A DNA stretch of 13,848 nt from NCBI GenBank assembly GCA_025927795.1, contig JAICKT010000076.1, positions 1 through 13,848 on the forward strand, written 5' to 3'. The stretch's first letter is position 1. Each line of letters opens with the position of its first letter. The DNA comes from Parafilimonas sp. (GTDB taxonomy: Bacteria; Bacteroidota; Bacteroidia; Chitinophagales; Chitinophagaceae). Below, in pieces: positions 1 to 7,897 of the stretch. The position numbers and the translations under genes were made by a program. The notes beneath the pieces were generated by a model, which was given only the letters and a program-made list of their open reading frames with translations, ran no database searches and was not told where the DNA came from.

Positions 1-1550
1 CAATTTTTATTTTCTTGTGGGCTCCATAAAACTTCACTTAATGCTTCAAGCCGTGGAAATAACATGTATTCAACTTTTGCCGGATTGCTCATGTACTCGC
101 TCCAAACATTTGCCTGTGCACCTATAATATATTTTTGTTCTTCCGGGGATAATTCTTTTGGCAAAGGCTCATAATTATAAACGGTTTCAACGGGCAAGTA
201 TCCTCCTATTGTAAGGCTATCGCTATTTTTATTTTGTGCGTGGTCAAAATATACATAACTACCGGGCGTCATTATAACTGTATGATGTTGCTTTGCTGCA
301 TCAATGCCACCTTGCTCACCGCGCCAGCTCATTATAGTTGCGTTTGGTGCAATACCACCCTCCAGAATTTCATCCCATCCGATTATTGAACGTCCTTTGC
401 TGTTTAAATATCTTTCTATCTTGCGAATAAAATAACTCTGCAAACCTTCTTCATTTTGCAACCCGCTGTCTTTAATTAATTGCTGACAAAAAGCTGATTC
501 TTTCCAATATATTTTCGGGCATTCATCACCACCAATATGAATATATTTTGATGGAAACAATTGCATCACTTCATCCAAAACGTTTTCTAAAAATTTAAAT
601 GTATAATCGCTCGGGCAAAAAACATCAGGATAAACACCCCAGCTTTGCTGCACCTGCTTACCGGTTGAATCGCCATTCCATTTTACATCTTTTGCAATTT
701 TTGTTGATGAATCAGGAAAGCAACTTAATTGCGGATAGGCAGCAATTGCAGCAGATGCATGACCAGGCATTTCTATTTCAGGGATGATAGTAATATAACG
801 ATCTGCAGCATACTTCACAATATCTTTTATTTGAGCTTGGGTATAGTAGCCGCAATATTTTGTATCATCATTTCCTGTTCCAGGATGATGACCGATGATC
901 GTTCCGTTTCTGCACGCACCAACCTGTGTAAGCTTCGGATATTTTTTTATTTCGATACGCCAACCCTGATCTTCTGTTAAGTGCCAGTGAAACGTATTCA
1001 TCTTGTGCATGGCGATGAAATCAATGTATTCTTTAATAAAATCAACAGGAAAAAAATGGCGACCACAATCCAGGTGCAAACCGCGATAAGCGAAGCGGGG
1101 TGAATCAACAATATTACATTGCTGAACATTTAAGCTATTTGATTTTTCTGTTGGTAATAATTGTATTAAAGTTTGAATGCCATAGAAAACACCTTGCTCA
1201 TCGTGACCAATGATAGAAATGCTATTAGCATCTGCTTTCATTAAATAACCGCCCGGAACACTTACTTTGTTTGCATCAAATTGTAAAGAAATTTTTCCTT
1301 CAGGATACATCTCCTTATTTTGGACTGGTAACGTAAATCCATAATTTTTTTTTAAATAATCATTTAAAAAAGATGCGCTTTTTATTAAGCCTTTCTGTGA
1401 ATAAAAAATAGTTGTATGATTAGTAATACTAAAACTTCCATCTTTCACTTCAACCTTTGCAGGTTCGGGAATAATGTTGAGTGATGATTGTTGTTGCGCA
1501 AAACAAAATGTAACTGGAAATAAAAAAATGATGAGCAAAATGTTTTTCAT
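1..1550 (-). CDS. beta-N-acetylhexosaminidase, GH20, secreted (3' end cut by window edge)
   Basis: Releases terminal N-acetylglucosamine or N-acetylgalactosamine from chitooligosaccharides, glycans or cell-wall fragments; probably periplasmic or exported. The protein begins MKNILLIIFLFPVTFCFAQ, a typical signal peptide. A GH20b-like N-terminal domain follows (INIIPEP-like start, about residues 25-150), then the GH20 barrel with the substrate-binding Arg in SPRFAYRGLHLD, the HWHLTEDQGWRIEI segment, EIEMPGH, and the catalytic pair in HIGGDE (about D342 and E343, complement of 522-527). The reading frame is open to base 1, giving 516 codons; the C-terminal end is missing, so extra C-terminal domains cannot be judged. 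The ATG overlaps the stop codon of the upstream hydrolase gene by one base (TAATG), so the two are almost certainly co-transcribed and translationally coupled. The family is clear; the natural substrate is not. Confidence 0.93.
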   Translation of the reverse strand, partial: MKNILLIIFLFPVTFCFAQQQSSLNIIPEPAKVEVKDGSFSITNHTTIFYSQKGLIKSASFLNDYLKKNYGFTLPVQNKEMYPEGKISLQFDANKVSVPGGYLMKADANSISIIGHDEQGVFYGIQTLIQLLPTEKSNSLNVQQCNIVDSPRFAYRGLHLDCGRHFFPVDFIKEYIDFIAMHKMNTFHWHLTEDQGWRIEIKKYPKLTQVGACRNGTIIGHHPGTGNDDTKYCGYYTQAQIKDIVKYAADRYITIIPEIEMPGHASAAIAAYPQLSCFPDSSTKIAKDVKWNGDSTGKQVQQSWGVYPDVFCPSDYTFKFLENVLDEVMQLFPSKYIHIGGDECPKIYWKESAFCQQLIKDSGLQNEEGLQSYFIRKIERYLNSKGRSIIGWDEILEGGIAPNATIMSWRGEQGGIDAAKQHHTVIMTPGSYVYFDHAQNKNSDSLTIGGYLPVETVYNYEPLPKELSPEEQKYIIGAQANVWSEYMSNPAKVEYMLFPRLEALSEVLWSPQENKN

Positions 1551-3451
1551 TATTGATTGTTTAAAACTGGTAAAATAATTTTTGATGCATGTTCGGCATC
1601 ATGGTAAATTTTTATATCGCTTTTTATAAAATCTTTTTCATCACAATGATAAATATCAATAAACTGTTGCGGATTTCTGTCTGCCAACGGAAACCAACTG
1701 CTTTGTATTTGTACCATGATGCGATGACCTTTTTTAAAGCAATGCGCAATTGAAGGCAATTCAAATTTTACTTCTTCAATTTTATCAGGCATAAATGCTG
1801 TTGGATTTTCATAACTGTTTCTATAACGACCACGAAAAATTTCTGCACGCACCAGCATTTCATAGCCACCCATTGGGTAAGTATTGGGAGCATCTTCTTC
1901 TGCATAAATATCTACATCATTATAACCAAGATATTCAGGAAATACATCTATAATTTTTACAACAAAATCCGCATCTGTTGAAGAAATACTTGTAAGCAAA
2001 TCTGCAATTACATTTCCTGTTAATGTTACATCACTTGTTAAAGTATCAGTTTTAAATGTGAGAACGTCAGGTCTTCTTTCAGCAAATCGCTGGTCGGCAT
2101 CCATATAAGTTCGTGAACGATTAAATTGAATTCCATCTTCATAAGGAACAGGTTTATTTGGATCACTGATATATTCGCTAAAATTTTTTTGTGATGTTGG
2201 TTTGTTCCAATCCAGTTTTCCATCAGCCTGCAAATACATTGCCTTATCTTCTTTATTTTTTGGCGGCCATTGTGCAAACGATTGCCATTTATTTTCGCCT
2301 GTTACAAAAATATTTGCTTCAGCAATACTATCAATACTTCCTTTTCCCAATAAAAAATAATTGAAAAAAGGAATTTCAAAATGCTGCTGATAATATTCTG
2401 CCGTATTAGAACCAAACTGAACATTGCCAAGATGCCCGCCATCGTTACTTGCCCATTCTGTATGATACCATGGACCTTCAACAATTTTATTAAATGCTTT
2501 GTCAGGATTATTTGTTTCAGCAGCTTTATAACTATTCCATGCGCCCCAGCAATCTTCCGCATCAAATTCGCCGCCAACCCAAAGCATGGCAGGCTGTAAA
2601 TTTTTTGTTGCATTGCGTGCATCACGTGCTTTCCACCACGCATCATAATTCGGATGACTCATTAAATCTTTCCAGAATGAAATTGTATCACCGGTAAGTT
2701 TTGTAAGATTTTTTAAACTGCCTTGTTCAAGAAAAAATTTATAGTTGTCATGATCAGGATAACCAACAGAACGTGCGGGAATATTTGTTGGATGTGTGTG
2801 TGGCTGACCAAAACCAGAGCCTAATGCAGAATAAAAATCAAATGCATCCATTTGAAAAAATGCACCGTTGTGATGGAAGTCATCACCAATAAACCAATTG
2901 GTAACCGGCGCCTGCGGACTTACTGCTTTTAATGCCGGATGATTGCTTGCTGCAGCCATCGTTGAAAAAAATCCGGGATAAGAAATTCCATATATACCAA
3001 CCTTTCCATTGTTGTGCGGAATATTTTTTACGAGCCAATCTATTGCATCATATGTATCACTTGCCTCATCGGTTTCTTTATCTTTTTTATTTGGGTTGAA
3101 CGGACGCACGTTTACAAACTCATCTTCGCTCATCCATCTGCCGCGCACATCCTGTATAACCATTATAAATCCTTCTTTTAAATATTCTTTGGTATATGTG
3201 TTCCATAAGTATGAGCTGAAATTATTTTCACCATAAGGCGCGCATGAATATGGCGTTCTTGTCATTAAAATAGGATGTGTGGCTGTTGTATCTTTTGGTA
3301 TATAAACTGCAGTAAAAAGTTTTATTCCATCGCGCATTGGAATGTAAATTTCTTTTTTTGTATAGTTATTTACAACCCAAGCAGAATCTGCTTCCTGAGC
3401 AGATAACTTAACAAAAACAAACAAACATAAACAGGTAAATATTTTTTTCAT
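1550..3451 (-). CDS. CocE/NonD-type (peptidase S15 family) alpha/beta hydrolase, secreted
   Basis: Serine hydrolase of the X-Pro dipeptidyl-peptidase S15 / cocaine esterase / glutaryl-7-ACA acylase family, 633 residues, about the usual size. Substrate unknown: an acyl-amino compound, ester or peptide is possible. The protein starts MKKIFTCLCLFVFVKLSAQ, a signal peptide. The alpha/beta hydrolase domain has the DVRG oxyanion-region motif (101-104), the nucleophile elbow GISYPG (Ser157), the acid in GGEFD (Asp297) and the His in GPWYH (His330). The C-terminal third (about 400-633) fits the family's jelly-roll domain. An in-frame upstream TTG at 3496 would add 15 residues before the signal peptide, so I chose the ATG at 3451. 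A candidate promoter lies about 25 bases upstream. The stop overlaps the GH20 start downstream, suggesting the two enzymes act on the same exported material. Confidence 0.9.
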   Translation of the reverse strand: MKKIFTCLCLFVFVKLSAQEADSAWVVNNYTKKEIYIPMRDGIKLFTAVYIPKDTTATHPILMTRTPYSCAPYGENNFSSYLWNTYTKEYLKEGFIMVIQDVRGRWMSEDEFVNVRPFNPNKKDKETDEASDTYDAIDWLVKNIPHNNGKVGIYGISYPGFFSTMAAASNHPALKAVSPQAPVTNWFIGDDFHHNGAFFQMDAFDFYSALGSGFGQPHTHPTNIPARSVGYPDHDNYKFFLEQGSLKNLTKLTGDTISFWKDLMSHPNYDAWWKARDARNATKNLQPAMLWVGGEFDAEDCWGAWNSYKAAETNNPDKAFNKIVEGPWYHTEWASNDGGHLGNVQFGSNTAEYYQQHFEIPFFNYFLLGKGSIDSIAEANIFVTGENKWQSFAQWPPKNKEDKAMYLQADGKLDWNKPTSQKNFSEYISDPNKPVPYEDGIQFNRSRTYMDADQRFAERRPDVLTFKTDTLTSDVTLTGNVIADLLTSISSTDADFVVKIIDVFPEYLGYNDVDIYAEEDAPNTYPMGGYEMLVRAEIFRGRYRNSYENPTAFMPDKIEEVKFELPSIAHCFKKGHRIMVQIQSSWFPLADRNPQQFIDIYHCDEKDFIKSDIKIYHDAEHASKIILPVLNNQ

Positions 3452-3476
3452 AGAATAGTTTTTATATTCATTGATA

Positions 3477-3484
3477 CAAATGTA
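3477..3484 (-). promoter_or_regulatory. candidate -7 promoter element for the S15 hydrolase/GH20 operon
   Basis: On the minus strand this reads TACATTTG, an exact match to the Bacteroidota -7 consensus TAnnTTTG, 25 bases upstream of the ATG at 3451 and just past the pyk terminator. I see no well-spaced TTG -33 element, so the call rests on the -7 match and its position. Confidence 0.5.
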
Positions 3485-3493
3485 AAGGGTACA

Positions 3494-3522
3494 CAAAAAA
3501 ATTCCCCCGCAAAATGCGAGGG
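3494..3522 (-). terminator. intrinsic terminator after pyk
   Basis: On the minus strand, CCCTCGC (3516-3522) and GCGGGGG (3504-3510) form a 7-bp stem with one G-T pair and a 5-base ATTTT loop, followed by AATTTTTTT. It lies 6 bases past the pyk stop codon and separates pyk from the downstream hydrolase operon. Confidence 0.85.
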
Positions 3523-3528
3523 ATTAGG

Positions 3529-5022
3529 TTATTCAACTTTTGTAATTTTTAAAACATTTGTCGGAAGATGCAAAGGCACCGGCGTACTTCCTGTATTAAT
3601 TACTACGTCACCAATCTTTATAAAACCACGTTCTTTTAAAATATTTATCTGGTCTTTAATAATATCATCCAAACTTATTTCTTCATCATAATAAAATGCT
3701 CTTACGCCCCAACTTAAACTAAGCTGGTTAACAAGCGTTCTCGCTTTAGTAAAAATATATAGCGGAGATTGTGGTCTGTAACTGCTTAACATAAATGCAG
3801 TATAACCGCTTTGCGTCATTCCGATTAATGCATCGGCGCTTACATCTTTTGCAATTTTACAAGCATTATAACAAATAGCATCGCTTAAAAAAGAGGGTGA
3901 ATGTGCAAGTGGTTTCAGATCATCTTCCCGGTTATAACGATATTCAGTTTTTTCTACTTCAAGAATAATTCTGCGCATTGTTTCAACAACCAACGACGGA
4001 TGTTTGCCTGTTGCTGTTTCAGCGCTTAACATTACTGCATCTGCTCCTTCCAATACTGCATTGGCAACATCTGTAATTTCGCTTCTGTTTGGTTTTACAT
4101 GATCAATCATGCTTTCCATCATTTGTGTTGCAACAATAACAGGTCTGGCACGATGAATACTTTTACGGATAATTTCCCGCTGTGCCATCGGAACTTTTTC
4201 TACAGGTAATTCTACGCCTAAATCACCACGGGCAACCATTACGGCATCAGACTCCAAAATAATATTGCGCAAATCTTTTAATGCAGAAGGCATTTCTATC
4301 TTAGCAATTACTTTGCTGGTGGAATTTTTTTCTGCAAGCCGTTGTTTCAAATCAATTATATCTTCTGCTTTTCTTACAAAAGAAAGCGCAATCCAGTCAA
4401 CTTTTTGTTCTATAATAAAATCAAGATCAATTAAATCTTTTTCGGTAAGTGCAGGTAAAGAGATTTCTGTATCGGGAAGATTAAGTCCTTTTTTAGGTAA
4501 TAAAATTCCGCCATAAGTAACCACCACCTTTACATCATCATCCGGTGTAATTTCAATAACCACCACTTCAATTTTGCCATCATCAATCAATATCTTATCT
4601 CCCACTTTTACATCTTCATGCAGATTTGGATAAGACACATAAATCTTTTCTTTTGTGCCTAATACTTTTTCTTTTGAAGTGAATGTGAGAATATCCGCGT
4701 TATTAATTTCAAGCAAGCCATGTTTAATATCACCTACTCTAAGTTTTGGTCCCTGCAAATCTGCGAGAATAGAAACGTTATAAGGTTCTTCACTATTCAT
4801 ACGGTTTATCATCTGAATAATGCTTGCTTTATCTTCATGGGTGCCGTGCGAAAAATTTAATCTGAATACATTAACACCTGCTTTTACAAGTTCTAAAAGT
4901 TTTTCATAGGTGTTACAGGCAGGACCAACTGTTGCTACAATTTTTGTGCGGTGAAAAGTATGCTCAATTCCCGCCTGCTTATCCATTTCTTTATGTAAAT
5001 ATTTCTCTATGCCTTCTGACAT
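3529..5022 (-). CDS. pyk: pyruvate kinase
   Basis: Converts phosphoenolpyruvate and ADP to pyruvate and ATP, the last step of glycolysis, in the cytosol. The 497 residues fit the family (about 470-500). Visible motifs in order: TKIVATVGPA (26-35), FRLNFSHG with substrate-binding Arg54, Asn56 and Ser58, ADLQGPKLR, a B domain with IDDGK, LTEKD, SFVR, the active-site AKIE (Lys241, Glu243), VARGDLG (Asp267), ATQMMESM (Thr299), and EITDVANAVLEGADAVMLS leading to the C-terminal domain. The residue after AKIE is Met where many homologues have Asn. The frame extends to a TTG at 5028, but the first ATG is at 5022 and I use it; the Met at residue 13 is another possible start. It lies 99 bases after pfkA on the same strand and ends at a strong terminator. 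Confidence 0.96.
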   Translation of the reverse strand: MSEGIEKYLHKEMDKQAGIEHTFHRTKIVATVGPACNTYEKLLELVKAGVNVFRLNFSHGTHEDKASIIQMINRMNSEEPYNVSILADLQGPKLRVGDIKHGLLEINNADILTFTSKEKVLGTKEKIYVSYPNLHEDVKVGDKILIDDGKIEVVVIEITPDDDVKVVVTYGGILLPKKGLNLPDTEISLPALTEKDLIDLDFIIEQKVDWIALSFVRKAEDIIDLKQRLAEKNSTSKVIAKIEMPSALKDLRNIILESDAVMVARGDLGVELPVEKVPMAQREIIRKSIHRARPVIVATQMMESMIDHVKPNRSEITDVANAVLEGADAVMLSAETATGKHPSLVVETMRRIILEVEKTEYRYNREDDLKPLAHSPSFLSDAICYNACKIAKDVSADALIGMTQSGYTAFMLSSYRPQSPLYIFTKARTLVNQLSLSWGVRAFYYDEEISLDDIIKDQINILKERGFIKIGDVVINTGSTPVPLHLPTNVLKITKVE

Positions 5023-5030
5023 ATTCAAAT

Positions 5031-5041
5031 CCCTAAAGGGG
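5031..5041 (-). other. small palindrome (CCCCTTTAGGG) just upstream of the pyk start
   Basis: On the minus strand the leader reads CCCCTTTAGGG about 9 bases before the pyk ATG, a CCC/GGG stem enclosing a TTTA loop. Short CCCTTTAGGG palindromes are frequent in Bacteroidota genomes, so this may be a dispersed repeat remnant or a leader hairpin. No function can be assigned from one copy. Confidence 0.3.
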
Positions 5042-5083
5042 CTTTCTCCATAGTCCCAATTTTCAAATTTTATTATCCTGCCG

Positions 5084-5091
5084 CAAAGAAA
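5084..5091 (-). promoter_or_regulatory. weak candidate -7 element for pyk
   Basis: On the minus strand this reads TTTCTTTG followed by CGGC, one mismatch from TAnnTTTG, about 62 bases upstream of the pyk ATG. It could let pyk be transcribed separately from pfkA. No clear -33 element is visible. Confidence 0.25.
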
Positions 5092-5121
5092 ACGGAGTTA
5101 TTTTTCCTTTAAAGCAGGGAT

Positions 5122-6123
5122 TTAACTCGCTAATATTTTAACGATATTCAGCCAGTCGTCACCAATTTTTTGTTTTTCACGAATAGCAATTTCAAGAGGT
5201 GTATAATGCATGTTATTATGCAAAATTCCTACCATTACATTATGCCTGCCTTCTATTAAACATTGTACAGCATGATAACCCATGCGGCTTGCAATAAAGC
5301 GGTCAATGCAACTTGGCGGGCCACCTCTTTGTATATGCCCGAGAATAGTTACCCTTGTTTCAAAACCTGTGGTTTTTTCCTGCACCAGTTTTGATACCTC
5401 ATAAGCACCTTTTGCGTCGGAGTTTGGGTCTGGCTGATAACCTTCTGCCACTACAACAAGATTTACAAGCTTTTTTCTTTTTTCAGATTCGGTAAGTGAG
5501 GCAATCATTTCATCTAAAGTAGTATTTACTTCGGGCATTAAAATATTTTCTGCTCCTGTAGCAACACCACTGTGCAGCGCAATATAACCTGCATGCCTGC
5601 CCATTACTTCAACAATAAATAAACGGTCGTGCGAATCCGCTGTATCTCTTATTTTATCAATGGCTTCAACGGCAGTATTTACAGCAGTATCAAAACCAAT
5701 TGTAAAATCGGTACCATATAAATCTTTATCAATTGTTCCGGGAATGCCTGTACAAGGTATTCCAAACTCTTTACTTAATTTATATGCGCCGGTAAAACTT
5801 CCATCACCGCCAATTACAACAAGACCATCAATACCGCGCTTCTTTAAATTTTCATAGGCGCGTTTACGACCTTCTTCACTATAAAAATCTTTGCTTCGGG
5901 CGGTTTTTAAAATGGTGCCGCCGCGCTGTATAATATTGGCAACAGATCGGGAATTCATTTGATAAATATCATCTTCAATCATGCCGTTATAACCACGCAT
6001 AACACCAAACACTTCCAGTTCCCTGTAAATTGCAGTTCTTACTACTGCGCGTATAGCTGCATTCATTCCGGGTGAATCTCCACCGGAAGTAAGCACACCG
6101 ATTTTTGTAATTTTTTCTGACAT
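5122..6123 (-). CDS. pfkA: ATP-dependent 6-phosphofructokinase
   Basis: Phosphorylates fructose 6-phosphate to fructose 1,6-bisphosphate, the committed step of glycolysis. At 333 residues it is close to the roughly 320-residue bacterial PfkA. Motifs: GVLTSGGDSPGMNAAIRAVVR near the N terminus (ATP site), GGDGS (105-109), PGTIDKD (128-134) with the catalytic Asp132, MGR (174-176) and LGHIQRGGPPS. Gly in GGDG and Gly in PGT are the residues that mark ATP-using enzymes; pyrophosphate-using relatives have Asp and Lys there. The fourth residue of the usual TIDND is Lys here. The frame extends to a TTG at 6132; the ATG at 6123 gives the normal MSEKITKIGVLTSGGD start. pyk follows 99 bases downstream on the same strand. 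Confidence 0.96.
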   Translation of the reverse strand: MSEKITKIGVLTSGGDSPGMNAAIRAVVRTAIYRELEVFGVMRGYNGMIEDDIYQMNSRSVANIIQRGGTILKTARSKDFYSEEGRKRAYENLKKRGIDGLVVIGGDGSFTGAYKLSKEFGIPCTGIPGTIDKDLYGTDFTIGFDTAVNTAVEAIDKIRDTADSHDRLFIVEVMGRHAGYIALHSGVATGAENILMPEVNTTLDEMIASLTESEKRKKLVNLVVVAEGYQPDPNSDAKGAYEVSKLVQEKTTGFETRVTILGHIQRGGPPSCIDRFIASRMGYHAVQCLIEGRHNVMVGILHNNMHYTPLEIAIREKQKIGDDWLNIVKILAS

Positions 6124-6187
6124 TATTTGCAACCGAGGTTAATGCTGATGTATTTAATTACATCCACCAAAGTTTTCTCGCTCGAGC

Positions 6188-6195
6188 CAAAAATA
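6188..6195 (-). promoter_or_regulatory. candidate -7 element for pfkA
   Basis: On the minus strand this reads TATTTTTG, an exact TAnnTTTG match, 65 bases upstream of the pfkA ATG. A TTA rather than TTG lies 18 bases further upstream, so the -33 element is weak. The region is A+T-rich, which raises the chance of a random match. Confidence 0.35.
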
Positions 6196-6417
6196 AGGAG
6201 TTTTTTGCAGCACTAATTTTTGATGTGAATTATAATCTGAAAAAAGTTATTTGTACAAGGATTTTCTTTAATTGAAATTCCAAGAGAATTTTAGAAAATA
6301 TAAGCACTTTGGTTTATTGCAAAACTTAAACAACAAACAAATAAACTTACAGAAATAAAAATGTTTTTTCATAGGAAAATATAATTTTAAATGAAGTTAT
6401 ATAAATATGATAACAAC

Positions 6418-6425
6418 TATTTTCG
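6418..6425 (+). promoter_or_regulatory. weak candidate -7 element for the J-domain operon
   Basis: TATTTTCG is one mismatch from TAnnTTTG and ends 9 bases before the ATG at 6435. A transcript from it would be leaderless or nearly so. The same variant ending (TTCG) occurs before upp. Confidence 0.25.
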
Positions 6426-6434
6426 CTTACTTAC

Positions 6435-7076
6435 ATGGCGATAAAAGATTATTATAAAATACTCAATGTAAAACCTGATGCATCTGTAGCTTCCATTAAA
6501 CAATCTTACAGAAAGCTGGCTATGAAATACCATCCCGATAGAAATCCCCAGGATGATTTATCCGCTGTTGTATTCAGTGAGATTGCAGAAGCATATTCGG
6601 TTTTAAGTAATCCGTCAGCAAGAAAAGATTATAATTATCAACGTTATAATACTGCAGTTAGTGAGTATTCAAAACCTGCCGAAACAATTGATAAGCTGTT
6701 AAACAAAGCAATACGTTTGAAAAAGCAGGTTGACAACATTAATCCTTTTCGGTTTAACAGTGAAGCGTTATTGTATTCGATAAAACAATTGCTGCCGCAT
6801 GATATAGTTTCTTTGCTTAAAACAAATGAAATACAACAAAAAGAATTTTTAGAAATTATAGCGCGGTGCAGCAACATGCTTACATCTGCACAAATTAGAA
6901 ACTTATTTCAGTTAATGCACCCTTTATTTAAAAAGCATAGATGGCTGGAACGGCAATTAGATACATTTATAAAACAGCAGGCCAAAAAAGAAAGTTGGGA
7001 AAAGAATAAAATAATACTTGCAGTTATAATTACGCTGTTATTATGCGCAATAATTTTTGTTGCAACAAAGAAATAA
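6435..7076 (+). CDS. membrane-anchored J-domain (DnaJ-like) co-chaperone
   Basis: A 213-residue protein with an N-terminal J domain (about residues 4-70): DYYKILNV, helix II SIKQSYRKLAMKYHPDRNP with the HPD motif at 33-35, and FSEIAEAYSVLSNP. The HPD loop is what stimulates the ATPase of Hsp70 (DnaK), so it should recruit DnaK. There is no Gly/Phe-rich region, zinc finger or DnaJ C-terminal substrate domain. The middle (about 75-185) is charged and helical and matches nothing I recognise. It ends with a hydrophobic segment (about 193-210, IILAVIITLLLCAIIFVA) and a short KK tail, so it is probably a tail-anchored inner-membrane protein with the J domain in the cytosol. The next gene starts 2 bases after its stop. 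What it delivers to DnaK is unknown. Confidence 0.85.
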   Translation: MAIKDYYKILNVKPDASVASIKQSYRKLAMKYHPDRNPQDDLSAVVFSEIAEAYSVLSNPSARKDYNYQRYNTAVSEYSKPAETIDKLLNKAIRLKKQVDNINPFRFNSEALLYSIKQLLPHDIVSLLKTNEIQQKEFLEIIARCSNMLTSAQIRNLFQLMHPLFKKHRWLERQLDTFIKQQAKKESWEKNKIILAVIITLLLCAIIFVATKK

Positions 7077-7078
7077 GA

Positions 7079-7780
7079 ATGTTTTGTACACTTATTATAG
7101 TTCGCTATCCAAAATATCTTGGTGTATTTGGTTTTTTTTCAATGATGATTTTTCGCTTGCCATTAATTGTTGATGGTAAAATAAAATTTTGGAAATTAAT
7201 GGGCAGTGGCAAAAACGGAACATTTGATATTAGGCCTGATCTTAATCAATGGGCTTTGTTATATACAACGACTGAACCATCTGCATATATTCCACTATTT
7301 ATAAAAAAATATTTTCAATTATTTAAATGCGATCTAAAACAAATTATCATGCAGCCGGTTGAAGGTCATGGTTTGTGGGATGGCAAAAAAGTTTTCGGAG
7401 AATTATCAAACCAAAATAATTATGATGGTGTAATTGCCGTGCTTACGAGAGCAACTATTCGCATTACTCGTTTAAAAAATTTTTGGAAAAATGTTAATGC
7501 GGTTGCCGATAAAATGCAAACTGCACCGGGTTTTATAATTTCTTATGGCATTGGAGAAATGCCGTGGATTAAGCAGGCAACATTTAGTATTTGGCAAAAT
7601 AAATCAACCATGAAAGCATTTGCCTACAACATGCAGCAACATGTTGAGGTAATTAAAAAAACGCGCGAAGAAAAATGGTATAAAGAAGAAATGTTTGTGC
7701 GTTTTAAAATTCTTGCTGTTAAAGGTTTTGATAAAAATCTTGAAGCAAAAATTTGTAACTTGCAGGCTTCTTATGACTAA
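7079..7780 (+). CDS. spheroidene monooxygenase (CrtA)-like protein
   Basis: A 233-residue protein whose length and motifs match CrtA, the haem-containing carotenoid 2-oxygenase of phototrophic bacteria: FWKLMGSG (37-44), VLTRATIR (121-128), GIGEMP (157-162), QATFSIW (166-172) and EEMFVRFKIL (203-212). These are remembered family motifs, not a search result. CrtA-like genes occur in non-phototrophic Bacteroidota, where the substrate is not established; no carotenoid gene is visible here, so the CrtA activity should not be assumed. The ATG at 7079 comes 2 bases after the J-domain gene's stop and gives a CrtA-like N terminus; the in-frame ATG at 7043 would overlap the upstream gene by 34 bases and add 12 unlikely residues. 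It is very likely coupled with the J-domain gene. Confidence 0.78.
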   Translation: MFCTLIIVRYPKYLGVFGFFSMMIFRLPLIVDGKIKFWKLMGSGKNGTFDIRPDLNQWALLYTTTEPSAYIPLFIKKYFQLFKCDLKQIIMQPVEGHGLWDGKKVFGELSNQNNYDGVIAVLTRATIRITRLKNFWKNVNAVADKMQTAPGFIISYGIGEMPWIKQATFSIWQNKSTMKAFAYNMQQHVEVIKKTREEKWYKEEMFVRFKILAVKGFDKNLEAKICNLQASYD

Positions 7781-7851
7781 GCATAATTCAAACGATCAGT
7801 TACTTGCTATCTTTTTAAATCTCATCTAAGCGTATCCAAAACTGCTTCTTG

Positions 7852-7876
7852 CTCCGCGGCAAACGGAGTTTTATTT
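7852..7876 (+). terminator. possible terminator after the crtA-like gene
   Basis: CTCCG (7852-7856) and CGGAG (7864-7868) form a 5-bp stem around a CGGCAAA loop, followed by TTTTATTT. It lies about 70 bases past the crtA-like stop and ends about 20 bases before the arginine deiminase-like start. It could instead be a leader hairpin of the downstream operon. The rest of 7781-7897 shows nothing clear. Confidence 0.45.
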
Positions 7877-7897
7877 CCTTATTTCAAAATAAAATTT

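Larger units (their letters stand above)
6124..6434. other. divergent intergenic region between pfkA and the J-domain gene
   Basis: About 310 bases, strongly A+T-rich, with no supported reading frame. It must hold promoters for pfkA (leftward) and the J-domain operon (rightward); the candidates are listed separately. I see no hairpin, repeat or RNA gene in it. Confidence 0.5.

Noticed and set aside
599..980. Two plus-strand reading frames of 62 and 83 codons
   Set aside because: They lie antisense to the GH20 gene, whose frame has clear motifs throughout; no recognisable protein features.
2302..2646. 114-codon minus-strand frame inside the S15 hydrolase gene
   Set aside because: Out-of-frame shadow of a gene whose own frame carries the catalytic acid and histidine motifs.
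5081..5110. Similarity between CCGCAAAGAAAACGGAGTT near 5081 and CGGCAAACGGAGTTTT near 7857
   Set aside because: The shared stretch is about ten bases in A+T-rich sequence with different surroundings; too short to call a repeat.
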